64,000 nucleotides of DNA from assembly GCA_904502235.1 (NCBI GenBank), contig CAJGDP010000005.1, positions 1 through 64,000 of the forward strand, in the 5' to 3' direction. This document shows positions 7,423-15,057 of this stretch, one piece after another (the stretch's first letter is position 1; each line of letters starts with the position of its first letter). Below the pieces are notes generated by a model. The model searched no databases. It was given only the letters and a program-made list of their open reading frames with translations, and was not told the DNA's origin. The DNA comes from an uncultured Bacteroidaceae bacterium (GTDB lineage: Bacteria > Bacteroidota > Bacteroidia > Bacteroidales > Bacteroidaceae). Both the position numbers and the translations under genes were made by a program.

Positions 7423-8619
7423 TTACATTTTACTGCCGAATTTTCCGCCGGTCTTTGCACCGCCTGTGCTCTTTGCGGCAAAAATGTTCTCGCCATAGTT
7501 TACTGCCTTGAAACCGGCATCCTGCTTGCGACGTAATGCAATCTCGATCAGCCAGTCGATAAGTGCTGTAAAGTTCACGTTGCTATATTCCCATAGATAG
7601 AACGATAGTGAACCGGGAATGGTGTTTATCTCATTCACAAAAATCTCATCTGTGGCCTCGTCGATAATGAAGTCGATGCGGGCAACACCGTCGCACGACA
7701 AGGCGCGGAATGTATCACAAGCGGCTTTCTGAATAAAGGCTGTGCTTGCCTCGGGTAGGTTGGCTGGTATTTCACGCACGGTTGAGCGCATGCCTTGCGA
7801 CTGCTTGCTGCCACCGTTCATGTACTTGTCCTGATATGAAAGGATTTCACCGCTACGCATGGGCACTTCGCACACCGAAGCCTGACACTCATAGTAGTTG
7901 CCAAGGACTGCACAGTTAACCTCCTTGAGTTTCTGTACATATTTCTCAATGATTACACGGTTGGTGAATGATATTGCGTAGTCCACAGCATCGAGGAACT
8001 CCTCGCGGTTGTGTGCAGCACGGATACCGACGCTTGAACCGCTGTTTGCAGGTTTTACTATTACTGGATAGCCCAATTTCTCTTCCACCTGTTCAATGGT
8101 GGCATCCTGCTTGTCTGCCCACTCCTTGTCGCTGAACCAGCAGTAGTCGATAACCGGAATGCCGCACTCCTTGAGTATCATCTTCATGGTAATCTTGTCC
8201 ATTCCGTTAGCCGATGCAAGTGTATTGCAACCGGTGTAGGGGATACCGCAGAATTCCATTACTCCCTGGAATGTACCGTCTTCGCAGTTTGTACCATGAA
8301 GGGCTGGTACGATAACGTCGAGTTTTGTTACGGTTTCCTTCTGGAACATACCTTTTTTAACACGGTAGAGGCTTGTGTCGCCGTATACAGGTCTCATATA
8401 AACCTCTTCGCATTGTGCAAGGAGCTTTTTTATGTCGCGATAGTTGGATGTATCCAACAGTGCCTTACCTGTGTACCACTTTCCCTCTTTGGTTATATAT
8501 ATCGGTGTGATGTTGTATTTCTCGCGGTCCATAGCCGCCATTGCTTGGTTGGCGGTAATGACTGAAATCTCGTTCTCTACTGAACGTCCGCCGAATACTA
8601 CTCCTACGTTTGTCTTCAT
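7423..8619 (-). CDS. ddl: D-alanine--D-alanine ligase family protein
   Basis: A 398-residue ATP-grasp ligase that would join two D-amino acids for peptidoglycan. VVFGGRSVENEISVITA is the N-terminal signature, PALHGTNCEDGTFQG and PYTGC follow, and VKPANSGSSVGI, EKYV and NEINTIPGSLSFYLWE form the ATP and Mg sites. The loop with SYQDKY keeps the Tyr and Lys usual for D-Ala-D-Ala rather than D-Ala-D-Lac enzymes. It is longer than typical Ddl (about 310-370), ending in a Gly/Lys-rich tail. It is last in a run with a MurF-like ligase (19-base gap) and an alpha/beta hydrolase, so it may supply the dipeptide used by that ligase. Confidence 0.88.
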   Translation of the reverse strand: MKTNVGVVFGGRSVENEISVITANQAMAAMDREKYNITPIYITKEGKWYTGKALLDTSNYRDIKKLLAQCEEVYMRPVYGDTSLYRVKKGMFQKETVTKLDVIVPALHGTNCEDGTFQGVMEFCGIPYTGCNTLASANGMDKITMKMILKECGIPVIDYCWFSDKEWADKQDATIEQVEEKLGYPVIVKPANSGSSVGIRAAHNREEFLDAVDYAISFTNRVIIEKYVQKLKEVNCAVLGNYYECQASVCEVPMRSGEILSYQDKYMNGGSKQSQGMRSTVREIPANLPEASTAFIQKAACDTFRALSCDGVARIDFIIDEATDEIFVNEINTIPGSLSFYLWEYSNVNFTALIDWLIEIALRRKQDAGFKAVNYGENIFAAKSTGGAKTGGKFGSKM

Positions 8620-8638
8620 TATTATATTGTTTTATGGT

Positions 8639-10186
8639 TTACTTGAAATTGTCGGGCAGGTCGTTTTCGTATAGCACAACGTCGCCGGCACGCAGAATCT
8701 GTGCAAGGTGTGCATGTGCAATGTTCAAAGAGTCTGCCAGATAATATTTGTCTGTGCCGAGTCCGCCTTCGTCAATGCCTTGCTTTATTGCTTCGCGGTT
8801 GGTGGCATTCACCACAATTGCATAGTCGCAGCTTGTGGCAATGGTCTTGCCCAACTCTCTGTTGGCTTCGTATTGGCGTGCTCCCATCTCGACGAATCCC
8901 GGTGTGATTACAATTCGTCTGTTTCCTTCGTTTATCGCAAAGTTCTTGAGTACATCGAGTGCCATCTTTGCACCTTGCGGATTTGAATTGTATGCATCGT
9001 CCAGAACTGTAATGCCGTTGGCAACCTTCATCGACAGACGGTGTTCTACGGGTTGCAGACGTGCTATGGCATTCTTCTGTTTGTTTACAGGAACATTAAG
9101 GTGGTCGGCAACTGCAATGGATGCAAGAATGTTAAGCAGATTGCCCTCGCCAAGCAGACGGCTGTTGAATTGCTCATTGTTCAGTTGGAATGATACTCCG
9201 TTCGCGCCATATTGTACTGCGGTGGCTTTATAGTCTGCTGTATTCTCTATTGCATAACGTACTATTCTGCAATTGGATTTTATGCCTTTATAGTTATTTA
9301 TGTATTTGCTGTCGTTGTTAATGATACCAAGTCCGTTTGCCGGCAATGAGTTAATAAGCTCGAATTTTGTGTCCTGAATGTTCTTTACGCTCTTGAATGT
9401 TTCAAGATGCATTTCGCCGACTGCAGTAACAATACCTATTGTGGGATGGACAAGGTCGCATATCTCTTTGATATCGTTCTTCTGCTTTGCTCCCATTTCC
9501 ACAATGAATACCTGATGGTAGGGTCGCAGTTGTTCGCGTATGGTACGTATCACGCCCAGGAGGGTGTTATAGTTTCCCGGGGTAACAAGTATGTTGTATT
9601 TTTCGGCAAGTGTACTTGCGAGATAGTTCTTTGTACTTGTCTTGCCGAAACTGCCGGTAACGCCTATTACAATCAGATTCTTGTTGCTATTGATTATGCG
9701 TTTGGCTTCATTGTAATAATGACGGTTTATGGCTTTCTCTATAGGTGTGTTGATTATGTTGGCTATCAACATCAATATGTTCGAGAACAGTAGCATGCAG
9801 GCAATGATGAATTTTGCCCATTCACCTGCAAACAGCAACGACAATGTTCCTATTACTGTGAACAGTATTATATCCGTCACAAATAATCTCTTTACTCGCT
9901 TTGTGTATACTAGCGGTGTCTTGAACTTTTCGCTGAGACTATAGAACCAAACGGTTGCTGTTACGCCTAAAGCAAAACCGCTTCCGAAGTCTCCGGGAAT
10001 GAATATTGCAACAAGCATAGCTAATGCCATCGTTCGCTTTGCTGAAATTATGTTGCCGGGGAACAACCAACGGAAATAACGGATGTTACGGTACGAACTC
10101 AGTTGGAACATGTGAATGTCGTACTTGGCAATCATAAGAAAGAACAGCATTGCCACTATGGCGTATTTAACAGAGAATATATCCAT
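8639..10186 (-). CDS. Membrane-anchored MurF-like Mur ligase
   Basis: A 515-residue protein. Residues 1-150 contain about five hydrophobic helices (roughly 7-20, 51-63, 67-83, 101-119, 124-146). The rest is a Mur-ligase core with P-loop GVTGSFGKTSTKN (175-187), EMGAKQKNDI, GEMHLETF, EHRL and DDAYNSNP, all MurF-like. Classical MurF has a soluble N-terminal domain that binds UDP-MurNAc-tripeptide; here that position is taken by the membrane helices. This suggests a lipid-linked or membrane-close acceptor, which is an inference. It sits 2 bases after the alpha/beta hydrolase gene and 19 before ddl. Confidence 0.85.
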   Translation of the reverse strand: MDIFSVKYAIVAMLFFLMIAKYDIHMFQLSSYRNIRYFRWLFPGNIISAKRTMALAMLVAIFIPGDFGSGFALGVTATVWFYSLSEKFKTPLVYTKRVKRLFVTDIILFTVIGTLSLLFAGEWAKFIIACMLLFSNILMLIANIINTPIEKAINRHYYNEAKRIINSNKNLIVIGVTGSFGKTSTKNYLASTLAEKYNILVTPGNYNTLLGVIRTIREQLRPYHQVFIVEMGAKQKNDIKEICDLVHPTIGIVTAVGEMHLETFKSVKNIQDTKFELINSLPANGLGIINNDSKYINNYKGIKSNCRIVRYAIENTADYKATAVQYGANGVSFQLNNEQFNSRLLGEGNLLNILASIAVADHLNVPVNKQKNAIARLQPVEHRLSMKVANGITVLDDAYNSNPQGAKMALDVLKNFAINEGNRRIVITPGFVEMGARQYEANRELGKTIATSCDYAIVVNATNREAIKQGIDEGGLGTDKYYLADSLNIAHAHLAQILRAGDVVLYENDLPDNFK

Positions 10187-10188
10187 TT

Positions 10189-10959
10189 TTATTTAATGTT
10201 GAAAAAGTTCTTCATTACTGCAGTGAAAAGTCCTGCGTTCTCAATGAACGAGAAGTGTCCTGTGCCATGCGCCACAACCAGTCCGGCGTCGGGAATAAGT
10301 CGTTCCATGGTCTTGGCGTCGCTGAGTGGCGTTGCCGTGTCCTGATTTCCCCAGAACAACAGGGTGGGGGCTTTTATCTTTGTCAAAAGGTGTGTAAGGT
10401 CTTCGTTTACCACTTTCGACAGGATTGCACGCATCTTGGGCGAAGCGTTGTTGTAGTCGCTTGAGCCTGCACCCTTACGACGTCTGTCGATTATTGCCAG
10501 TGCTTTTGCTCTTGGCAAAAAGGTGTTGCATAACCATTTGAGCATCTTGAATGTATAGACTTTCCAATAATACTTGAATGGTCGTTTGGGTTTTATGCCT
10601 GCGGCATCTACAAGAACAACACGGCTTACTTTGTTGCGTGAGGCAAATATAATGCTTATTCTTCCGCCGAAGGAGTGTCCTATAAGTGCCGGTTGCTCTA
10701 TGTTGTTCTCCTTGACAAACTGTTCAACCATGGCGGTATACTCTTCGGTTCCCCAAACGGTTTCGGGCTCGTCCGAAGCACCGAAACCGGGAAAATCGAA
10801 ATTGAATGTCTTATAGTTCTGCGACAACACCTGCTGTATGTTGCGGAATATCTCATTGCTGCATCCCCATCCATGCAAAAGCAGTATCGGGCTGCCTTCG
10901 CCTTGAACGTTGATGTTTACCTTTATGTTCTTGTATGTATATGTCATTGTAGTTTGCAA
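10189..10959 (-). CDS. Alpha/beta-fold hydrolase
   Basis: A 256-residue single-domain hydrolase. The oxyanion segment LLLHGWG is near residue 27, the nucleophile elbow GHSFGG near residue 93, the acidic residue in WGNQDTATP and the catalytic His in GTGHFSF near the end: a complete Ser-Asp-His triad. No signal peptide is seen, so it should be cytoplasmic. The start may be ATG 10959 or 10947. It lies between a secreted protein gene (4-base gap) and the MurF-like gene (2-base gap), so it is surely co-transcribed with them. Its substrate is unknown; the context points to a cell-wall precursor or lipid ester. Confidence 0.85.
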   Translation of the reverse strand: MQTTMTYTYKNIKVNINVQGEGSPILLLHGWGCSNEIFRNIQQVLSQNYKTFNFDFPGFGASDEPETVWGTEEYTAMVEQFVKENNIEQPALIGHSFGGRISIIFASRNKVSRVVLVDAAGIKPKRPFKYYWKVYTFKMLKWLCNTFLPRAKALAIIDRRRKGAGSSDYNNASPKMRAILSKVVNEDLTHLLTKIKAPTLLFWGNQDTATPLSDAKTMERLIPDAGLVVAHGTGHFSFIENAGLFTAVMKNFFNIK

Positions 10960-10963
10960 ATGC

Positions 10964-11662
10964 TTACTTTACAAGTGTTTTCTTGCCGTTTACAATGTAT
11001 ATGCCCTGCTTGGAAATATGGCTGATTCTGTTTCCTAACAAGTCGTAAATACACTCTTCCTTGTTTTCGCTAACAGCTTCCACGCTTGTCAGAGATGCGA
11101 AGTTTGCTGTATATGTTGCTTCTTTCTCTGTTACAATGCCGGTGTATCTCGCTTCTGTTGAAATGACGTTGCCAGCCTTGTCGGTCCAATTGACAAACTC
11201 ATATCCGTCGTTGGCTGTTGCGCGCAAGTCTATTTCGTCTCCAAGAGTGAATGTGTATCCGTAAGGTTTGCCGTGTGTGGCATTACCACCTTCGGTTGAA
11301 GTAATATTTACAGTTGCTGTAAGGTCTTTGTTGATATCTACATAGTTGAAGTAGTATGTGGCATTAGTCTCAGCTATGAATGAATAGGGATTCTTGTTCG
11401 AAATGATTTCTCCTCCGTCCTTATAGCTCTTGCTTATGGTGAAGAATGCGAATTTATTGGAATCCGGGTCTCCTGCAGTGGTACTTATTTTTACCAATGA
11501 GCCTTTGGTAACCGCTAATTTACCGCTAGTATTGGTTTCACCATTGCATTCTATGTATTTGTAGCCTCCGCTACCGTTTAATCTGATTGTTACTGTTTCC
11601 TGTGCTGTTGCGGTTGTAAACATCGCTAACATCAGCGAAAGAATAAGAGTAAATTTTCTCAT
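10964..11662 (-). CDS. Secreted protein with bacterial-repeat domain and C-terminal sorting-like tail
   Basis: A 232-residue protein with a signal peptide (residues 1-20, ending TATA-Q). The segment around residues 150-190 (GYEFVNWTDKAGNVIS and YTANF) matches the InlB B-repeat type found in surface proteins. The last 30 residues (IYDLLGNRISHI, then GIYIVNGKKTLVK) are of the kind seen as short C-terminal sorting or anchoring tails in Bacteroidales. It is the first gene of the run with the alpha/beta hydrolase, MurF-like and Ddl-like genes, an odd partner for cytoplasmic wall enzymes. Function unknown. Confidence 0.75.
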   Translation of the reverse strand: MRKFTLILSLMLAMFTTATAQETVTIRLNGSGGYKYIECNGETNTSGKLAVTKGSLVKISTTAGDPDSNKFAFFTISKSYKDGGEIISNKNPYSFIAETNATYYFNYVDINKDLTATVNITSTEGGNATHGKPYGYTFTLGDEIDLRATANDGYEFVNWTDKAGNVISTEARYTGIVTEKEATYTANFASLTSVEAVSENKEECIYDLLGNRISHISKQGIYIVNGKKTLVK

Positions 11663-11699
11663 ATTATTTGGTTGTTAAGGTTAATGAAATTTTTATTTC

Positions 11700-11738
11700 A
11701 AATGCATCTTCGGGCGCATCGCACCCGAAGATGCATTT
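11700..11738 (-). terminator. Hairpin after the small secreted protein gene
   Basis: Perfect 15-base arms (AAATGCATCTTCGGG and its complement) around a 9-base loop, 5 bases beyond the stop of the gene at 11743-12246. The T-run on the minus strand is weak. Confidence 0.7.
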
Positions 11739-11742
11739 TGTT

Positions 11743-12246
11743 TTAGAATTTGATGCTGTTCAGGTGCTTGTCGACAATAATGCCGTCAATTGCCTTAAGA
11801 TTGAACTTCTTGATGTTCTTCTTTGCCTTAAGTGTAATCTTTGCAATCTCAACATCACCGTTCAATGTAACACGGTTGCCTTCGTTTACGAATGTAGGGT
11901 AAACTGCTGTGTTGCCGTTACCGTGCAGACGATTCTTGCTGTAGTTACTCATGCCTGCAACCTGTTTGCGTGGGTTGCTTACAAGGATTTTTGCCTCGGG
12001 CTTTGCTGCAGGAGCGCGTAGGATACCGCCGTTGTTGTCCTGGAACAGACGGAAGATGTTCTCACCGTAAAAATCGATGGTCATTCTTTCGTTGTTCTCG
12101 AGACGTAACTCTACTGTTGTGGGGTTAATCTGCTTGATTGTCTTTACAGTCATCTCGTCGTTCATAGCCTGCATGGGGGCTATGCTTGCAGTCAGCAACG
12201 AAGCCGACAACAGAATCGCTTTCAGATTTCTTTTGGTAAACTTCAT
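11743..12246 (-). CDS. Small secreted protein resembling the N-terminal domain of GH31-type glycosidases
   Basis: A 167-residue protein with a signal peptide (residues 1-26, ending PMQA). The segment VELRLENNERMTIDFYGENIFRL and the following ILVSNP resemble the N-terminal beta-sandwich of family 31 glycoside hydrolases, but no catalytic domain follows: the frame stops and a terminator hairpin comes next. It could be a remnant or a free-standing binding domain; the resemblance is weak. The frame extends to 12318, but a promoter box at 12323-12330 puts the transcript start near 12316 and ATG 12246 gives the proper signal peptide. Confidence 0.6.
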   Translation of the reverse strand: MKFTKRNLKAILLSASLLTASIAPMQAMNDEMTVKTIKQINPTTVELRLENNERMTIDFYGENIFRLFQDNNGGILRAPAAKPEAKILVSNPRKQVAGMSNYSKNRLHGNGNTAVYPTFVNEGNRVTLNGDVEIAKITLKAKKNIKKFNLKAIDGIIVDKHLNSIKF

Positions 12247-12322
12247 TGTTTCTGTTTTAAATATTTTGATTTGATTGTTTTCTGTTTTTGCCAATAGCTT
12301 GCCTGTGCGCCAAGCCATTATG

Positions 12323-12330
12323 CAAAATTA
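12323..12330 (-). promoter_or_regulatory. Promoter -7 box of the small secreted protein gene
   Basis: TAATTTTG on the minus strand, about 77 bases before the chosen ATG, leaving a leader near 70 bases. Confidence 0.5.
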
Positions 12331-12414
12331 TAAATAAATTATATATTATAAATATAAATATAACTGATTTTTTGAAAAAAGTCCAAACAGTTTCTATATA
12401 AGCCGAAATTGATG

Positions 12415-12422
12415 TATCTTCG
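12415..12422 (+). promoter_or_regulatory. Promoter -7 box of mutS2
   Basis: TATCTTCG, 32 bases before the mutS2 ATG. No clear -33 TTTG at the usual distance. Confidence 0.5.
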
Positions 12423-12454
12423 CGCTCCGAATTACCTAGAAACAGACTATAACG

Positions 12455-14974
12455 ATGATATATCCTCAGAATTTTGAAACACGAATAGAATTCGACGCAG
12501 TGCGCCATATGCTTAAGGAAAAATGCTTGAGTACCCTGGGCAGGGAGCGCGTTGATGATATGCAGTTCATGACCGAGTTCAATGCGGTGAACACCCGACT
12601 CAACGAGGTGGTGGAGTTCGTGCGCATACTTCAGCTAGAGGATTCCTTCCCGAATGATTACTATTTCGATGTGCGCGAACCGCTGTTGCGTATCCGTATA
12701 GAGGGTATGTATATGAGTGCCGACGAACTTCATGCTTTGCGACGCTCGCTCGATACAATCGGACGTATGCTCTCGCTATTGCGTAAGCAAGGCGACGGCA
12801 ATGCCGAGGAGGATAATTCTCTCTATCCGTCGTTGCGCGCTCTTGCTGGTGAGGTGGAGGCTTTCCCGCGTGTGATCCGTGATATCGATGCCATTGTGGA
12901 CAAGTTCGGTTCTGTAAAGGACAGTGCATCTCCTGCTTTGGCACGTATTCGTGGCGAACTGGTGCGTACATCCAGTGGAATATCACGTACTTTGAACAAT
13001 ATTTTGCGTCGTGCGCAAGCAGACGGTCTGGTGGAAAAGGATGCCTCTCCTACAATGCGCGACGGTCGTCTTGTAATTCCCGTTGCTCCTGCTCTGAAAC
13101 GCAGGATGGGCGGAATTGTACACGATGAATCTGCCAGTGGAAAAACCGTGTTCATAGAACCGGCAGAGGTGGTTGAGGCCAATAACCGCATCCGCGAGCT
13201 GGAAGCCGAGGAGAAACGCGAAATAATTGCAATACTTACCGCCTTCTCACAGGAATTGCGTCCGCAGGTACCCCAATTGCTTCAGGCATACGATTTTCTT
13301 GGTGAAATGGATTTTATCCGCGCAAAGGCAGAACTTGCAATAGAGTTCGATGCGTTGAAGCCTTCTATATGCAGTCGGCCCATGATGGATTGGGGCGCGG
13401 CTTACCATCCATTGCTCGAAAAATCGTTGCGCAAGCATGGGCGCAGAATGTCTCCGCTTGATATAGCACTCGACGGCGACCGTCGTCTGTTGCTTATCTC
13501 GGGTCCGAATGCCGGAGGAAAATCGGTGTGTCTGAAGACTGCAGGCTTGTTGCAGTATATGCTGCAATGCGGTATGCTGATACCGGTTCATGAACGCAGC
13601 CGTGCCGGAATGTTCAAGAGCCTGTTCATAGATATTGGCGACCAGCAAAGCATTGAAGATGACCTGAGTACATATTCAAGTCATCTGCTTAACATGAAGC
13701 ACACCCTCAAGAATTGCGATGGTGCATCACTCATTCTTATTGATGAATTCGGTGGCGGAACAGAACCGCTTATAGGTGCCGCAATAGCTGAGGCTCTTCT
13801 TAAACGTTTCAATGAACGTGGAGCGTTCGGAATAATTACTACACACTATCAGAATCTAAAGCATTTTGCCGATTCCACACCGGGAATCGTTAATGGCGCA
13901 ATGCTTTACGACCGTGGCGAGATGAGGCCTCTGTTCCAGTTGCAGATAGGTAATCCGGGCAGTTCGTTTGCTGTAGAGATTGCACGTAAGATAGGTCTGC
14001 CCGAAGATGTCATAAACGACGCTTCGCAGATTGTGGGCAGCGACTATATCCAGTCCGATAAGTATCTGCAGGATATCGTGCGCGACAAACGTTATTGGGA
14101 GAGCAGACGAAAGAATGTTCACCAAAAGGAAAAGGAACTCGATGAGATGCTCGGGAAAGTGCAGGAGTCGAGCGACGACCTCAAGAAAAGCCGTAAGCAG
14201 ATTATAAAGGAAGCCCGCGAGGAGGCAGAACGTCTGTTGCGCGAGGCTAATGCAAAGATAGAAAATACAATACGTGCTATTGTTGAGGCTAAAGCCGAGA
14301 AGGAGAAAACACGTCAAGCACGTCAGGAATTGAGTGATTTCAGCAAACAGATAGAGGAACTTGCACGTCAGAAACAGCAGATGAAAACCGACCGTGAAAT
14401 GGCGAAAATTCTTGCACGCCAGGAACGGAAAAAAAACGGTAAAAAGGAGAAAAACGGTGCAGTAACTCAAGGCACTGACGGGCAGAACCGTGAACCGGAA
14501 CGCAAGACATTCAAGATTGAAACCGGCATGTTTGTGCGTATAGTGGGGCAACAGGTTGTAGGCAAAGTTATGGAGATAAAGAAGGGTGGTGCAGTTGTGA
14601 GCTTCGGAGCAATAAAATCAACAGTTTCGCTGGATAGGCTACAGCCGGCAGAGGCACCCAAGGAAGAGGTCCGCAAGGTGTCGTTCCTGACCTCTGAAAC
14701 GCAGGAACAACTGCATCAGAAACGTTTGAATTTCAGTTCCGACATCGATATCCGCGGTATGCGTGGCGAGGAGGCTGTTCAAGCCATCGGTTATTTCATT
14801 GACGATGCTGTTGTGTGCAATGTGCATCAGTTGCGCGTGTTGCACGGTACAGGAAACGGTATATTACGTACCCTGGTGCGACAGTATTTGAGTACTTTGC
14901 CTTTTGTCAAGAATTTCCACGACGAACATGTGCAGTTCGGTGGTGCCGGAATAACGGTGATTACATTGGAGTAA
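12455..14974 (+). CDS. mutS2: MutS2-family DNA-binding ATPase/nuclease
   Basis: An 839-residue protein. Core and lever domains occupy the first 300 residues, the ABC-type ATPase has Walker A GPNAGGKS at about residue 350 and the ILIDEFGGGTEP Walker B region near 430. A long charged coiled coil runs from about 535 to 670, a KOW-like segment (GMFVRIVGQQVVGKVMEI) follows, and the C-terminal Smr domain holds IDIRGMRGEEA and LRVLHGTGNGILR. MutS2 proteins lack the mismatch-reading domain and act on recombination intermediates or on stalled ribosomes. Length and order are complete. Confidence 0.95.
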   Translation: MIYPQNFETRIEFDAVRHMLKEKCLSTLGRERVDDMQFMTEFNAVNTRLNEVVEFVRILQLEDSFPNDYYFDVREPLLRIRIEGMYMSADELHALRRSLDTIGRMLSLLRKQGDGNAEEDNSLYPSLRALAGEVEAFPRVIRDIDAIVDKFGSVKDSASPALARIRGELVRTSSGISRTLNNILRRAQADGLVEKDASPTMRDGRLVIPVAPALKRRMGGIVHDESASGKTVFIEPAEVVEANNRIRELEAEEKREIIAILTAFSQELRPQVPQLLQAYDFLGEMDFIRAKAELAIEFDALKPSICSRPMMDWGAAYHPLLEKSLRKHGRRMSPLDIALDGDRRLLLISGPNAGGKSVCLKTAGLLQYMLQCGMLIPVHERSRAGMFKSLFIDIGDQQSIEDDLSTYSSHLLNMKHTLKNCDGASLILIDEFGGGTEPLIGAAIAEALLKRFNERGAFGIITTHYQNLKHFADSTPGIVNGAMLYDRGEMRPLFQLQIGNPGSSFAVEIARKIGLPEDVINDASQIVGSDYIQSDKYLQDIVRDKRYWESRRKNVHQKEKELDEMLGKVQESSDDLKKSRKQIIKEAREEAERLLREANAKIENTIRAIVEAKAEKEKTRQARQELSDFSKQIEELARQKQQMKTDREMAKILARQERKKNGKKEKNGAVTQGTDGQNREPERKTFKIETGMFVRIVGQQVVGKVMEIKKGGAVVSFGAIKSTVSLDRLQPAEAPKEEVRKVSFLTSETQEQLHQKRLNFSSDIDIRGMRGEEAVQAIGYFIDDAVVCNVHQLRVLHGTGNGILRTLVRQYLSTLPFVKNFHDEHVQFGGAGITVITLE

Positions 14975-15007
14975 ATGGCGGAATTTTAATAATTCGTTAA
15001 TTTTATA

Positions 15008-15015
15008 TATTTTTG
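15008..15015 (+). promoter_or_regulatory. Promoter -7 box of the sialidase gene
   Basis: TATTTTTG, 42 bases before ATG 15058. It overlaps the upstream in-frame codons from 15013, which argues for the start at 15058. Confidence 0.5.
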
Positions 15016-15057
15016 TACCGCTTACAGAAGATAAATAACTTAATATTCAATTATTTC

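Noticed and set aside
7423..8619. Vancomycin-resistance type D-Ala-D-Lac ligase
   Set aside because: The omega-loop region keeps the SYQDKY Tyr/Lys arrangement of D-Ala-D-Ala ligases and there is no vanH, vanX or regulator nearby.
13856..14551. A 231-residue minus-strand frame opposite mutS2
   Set aside because: Its Leu/Phe-rich sequence arises from the reverse complement of the charged coiled coil of MutS2.
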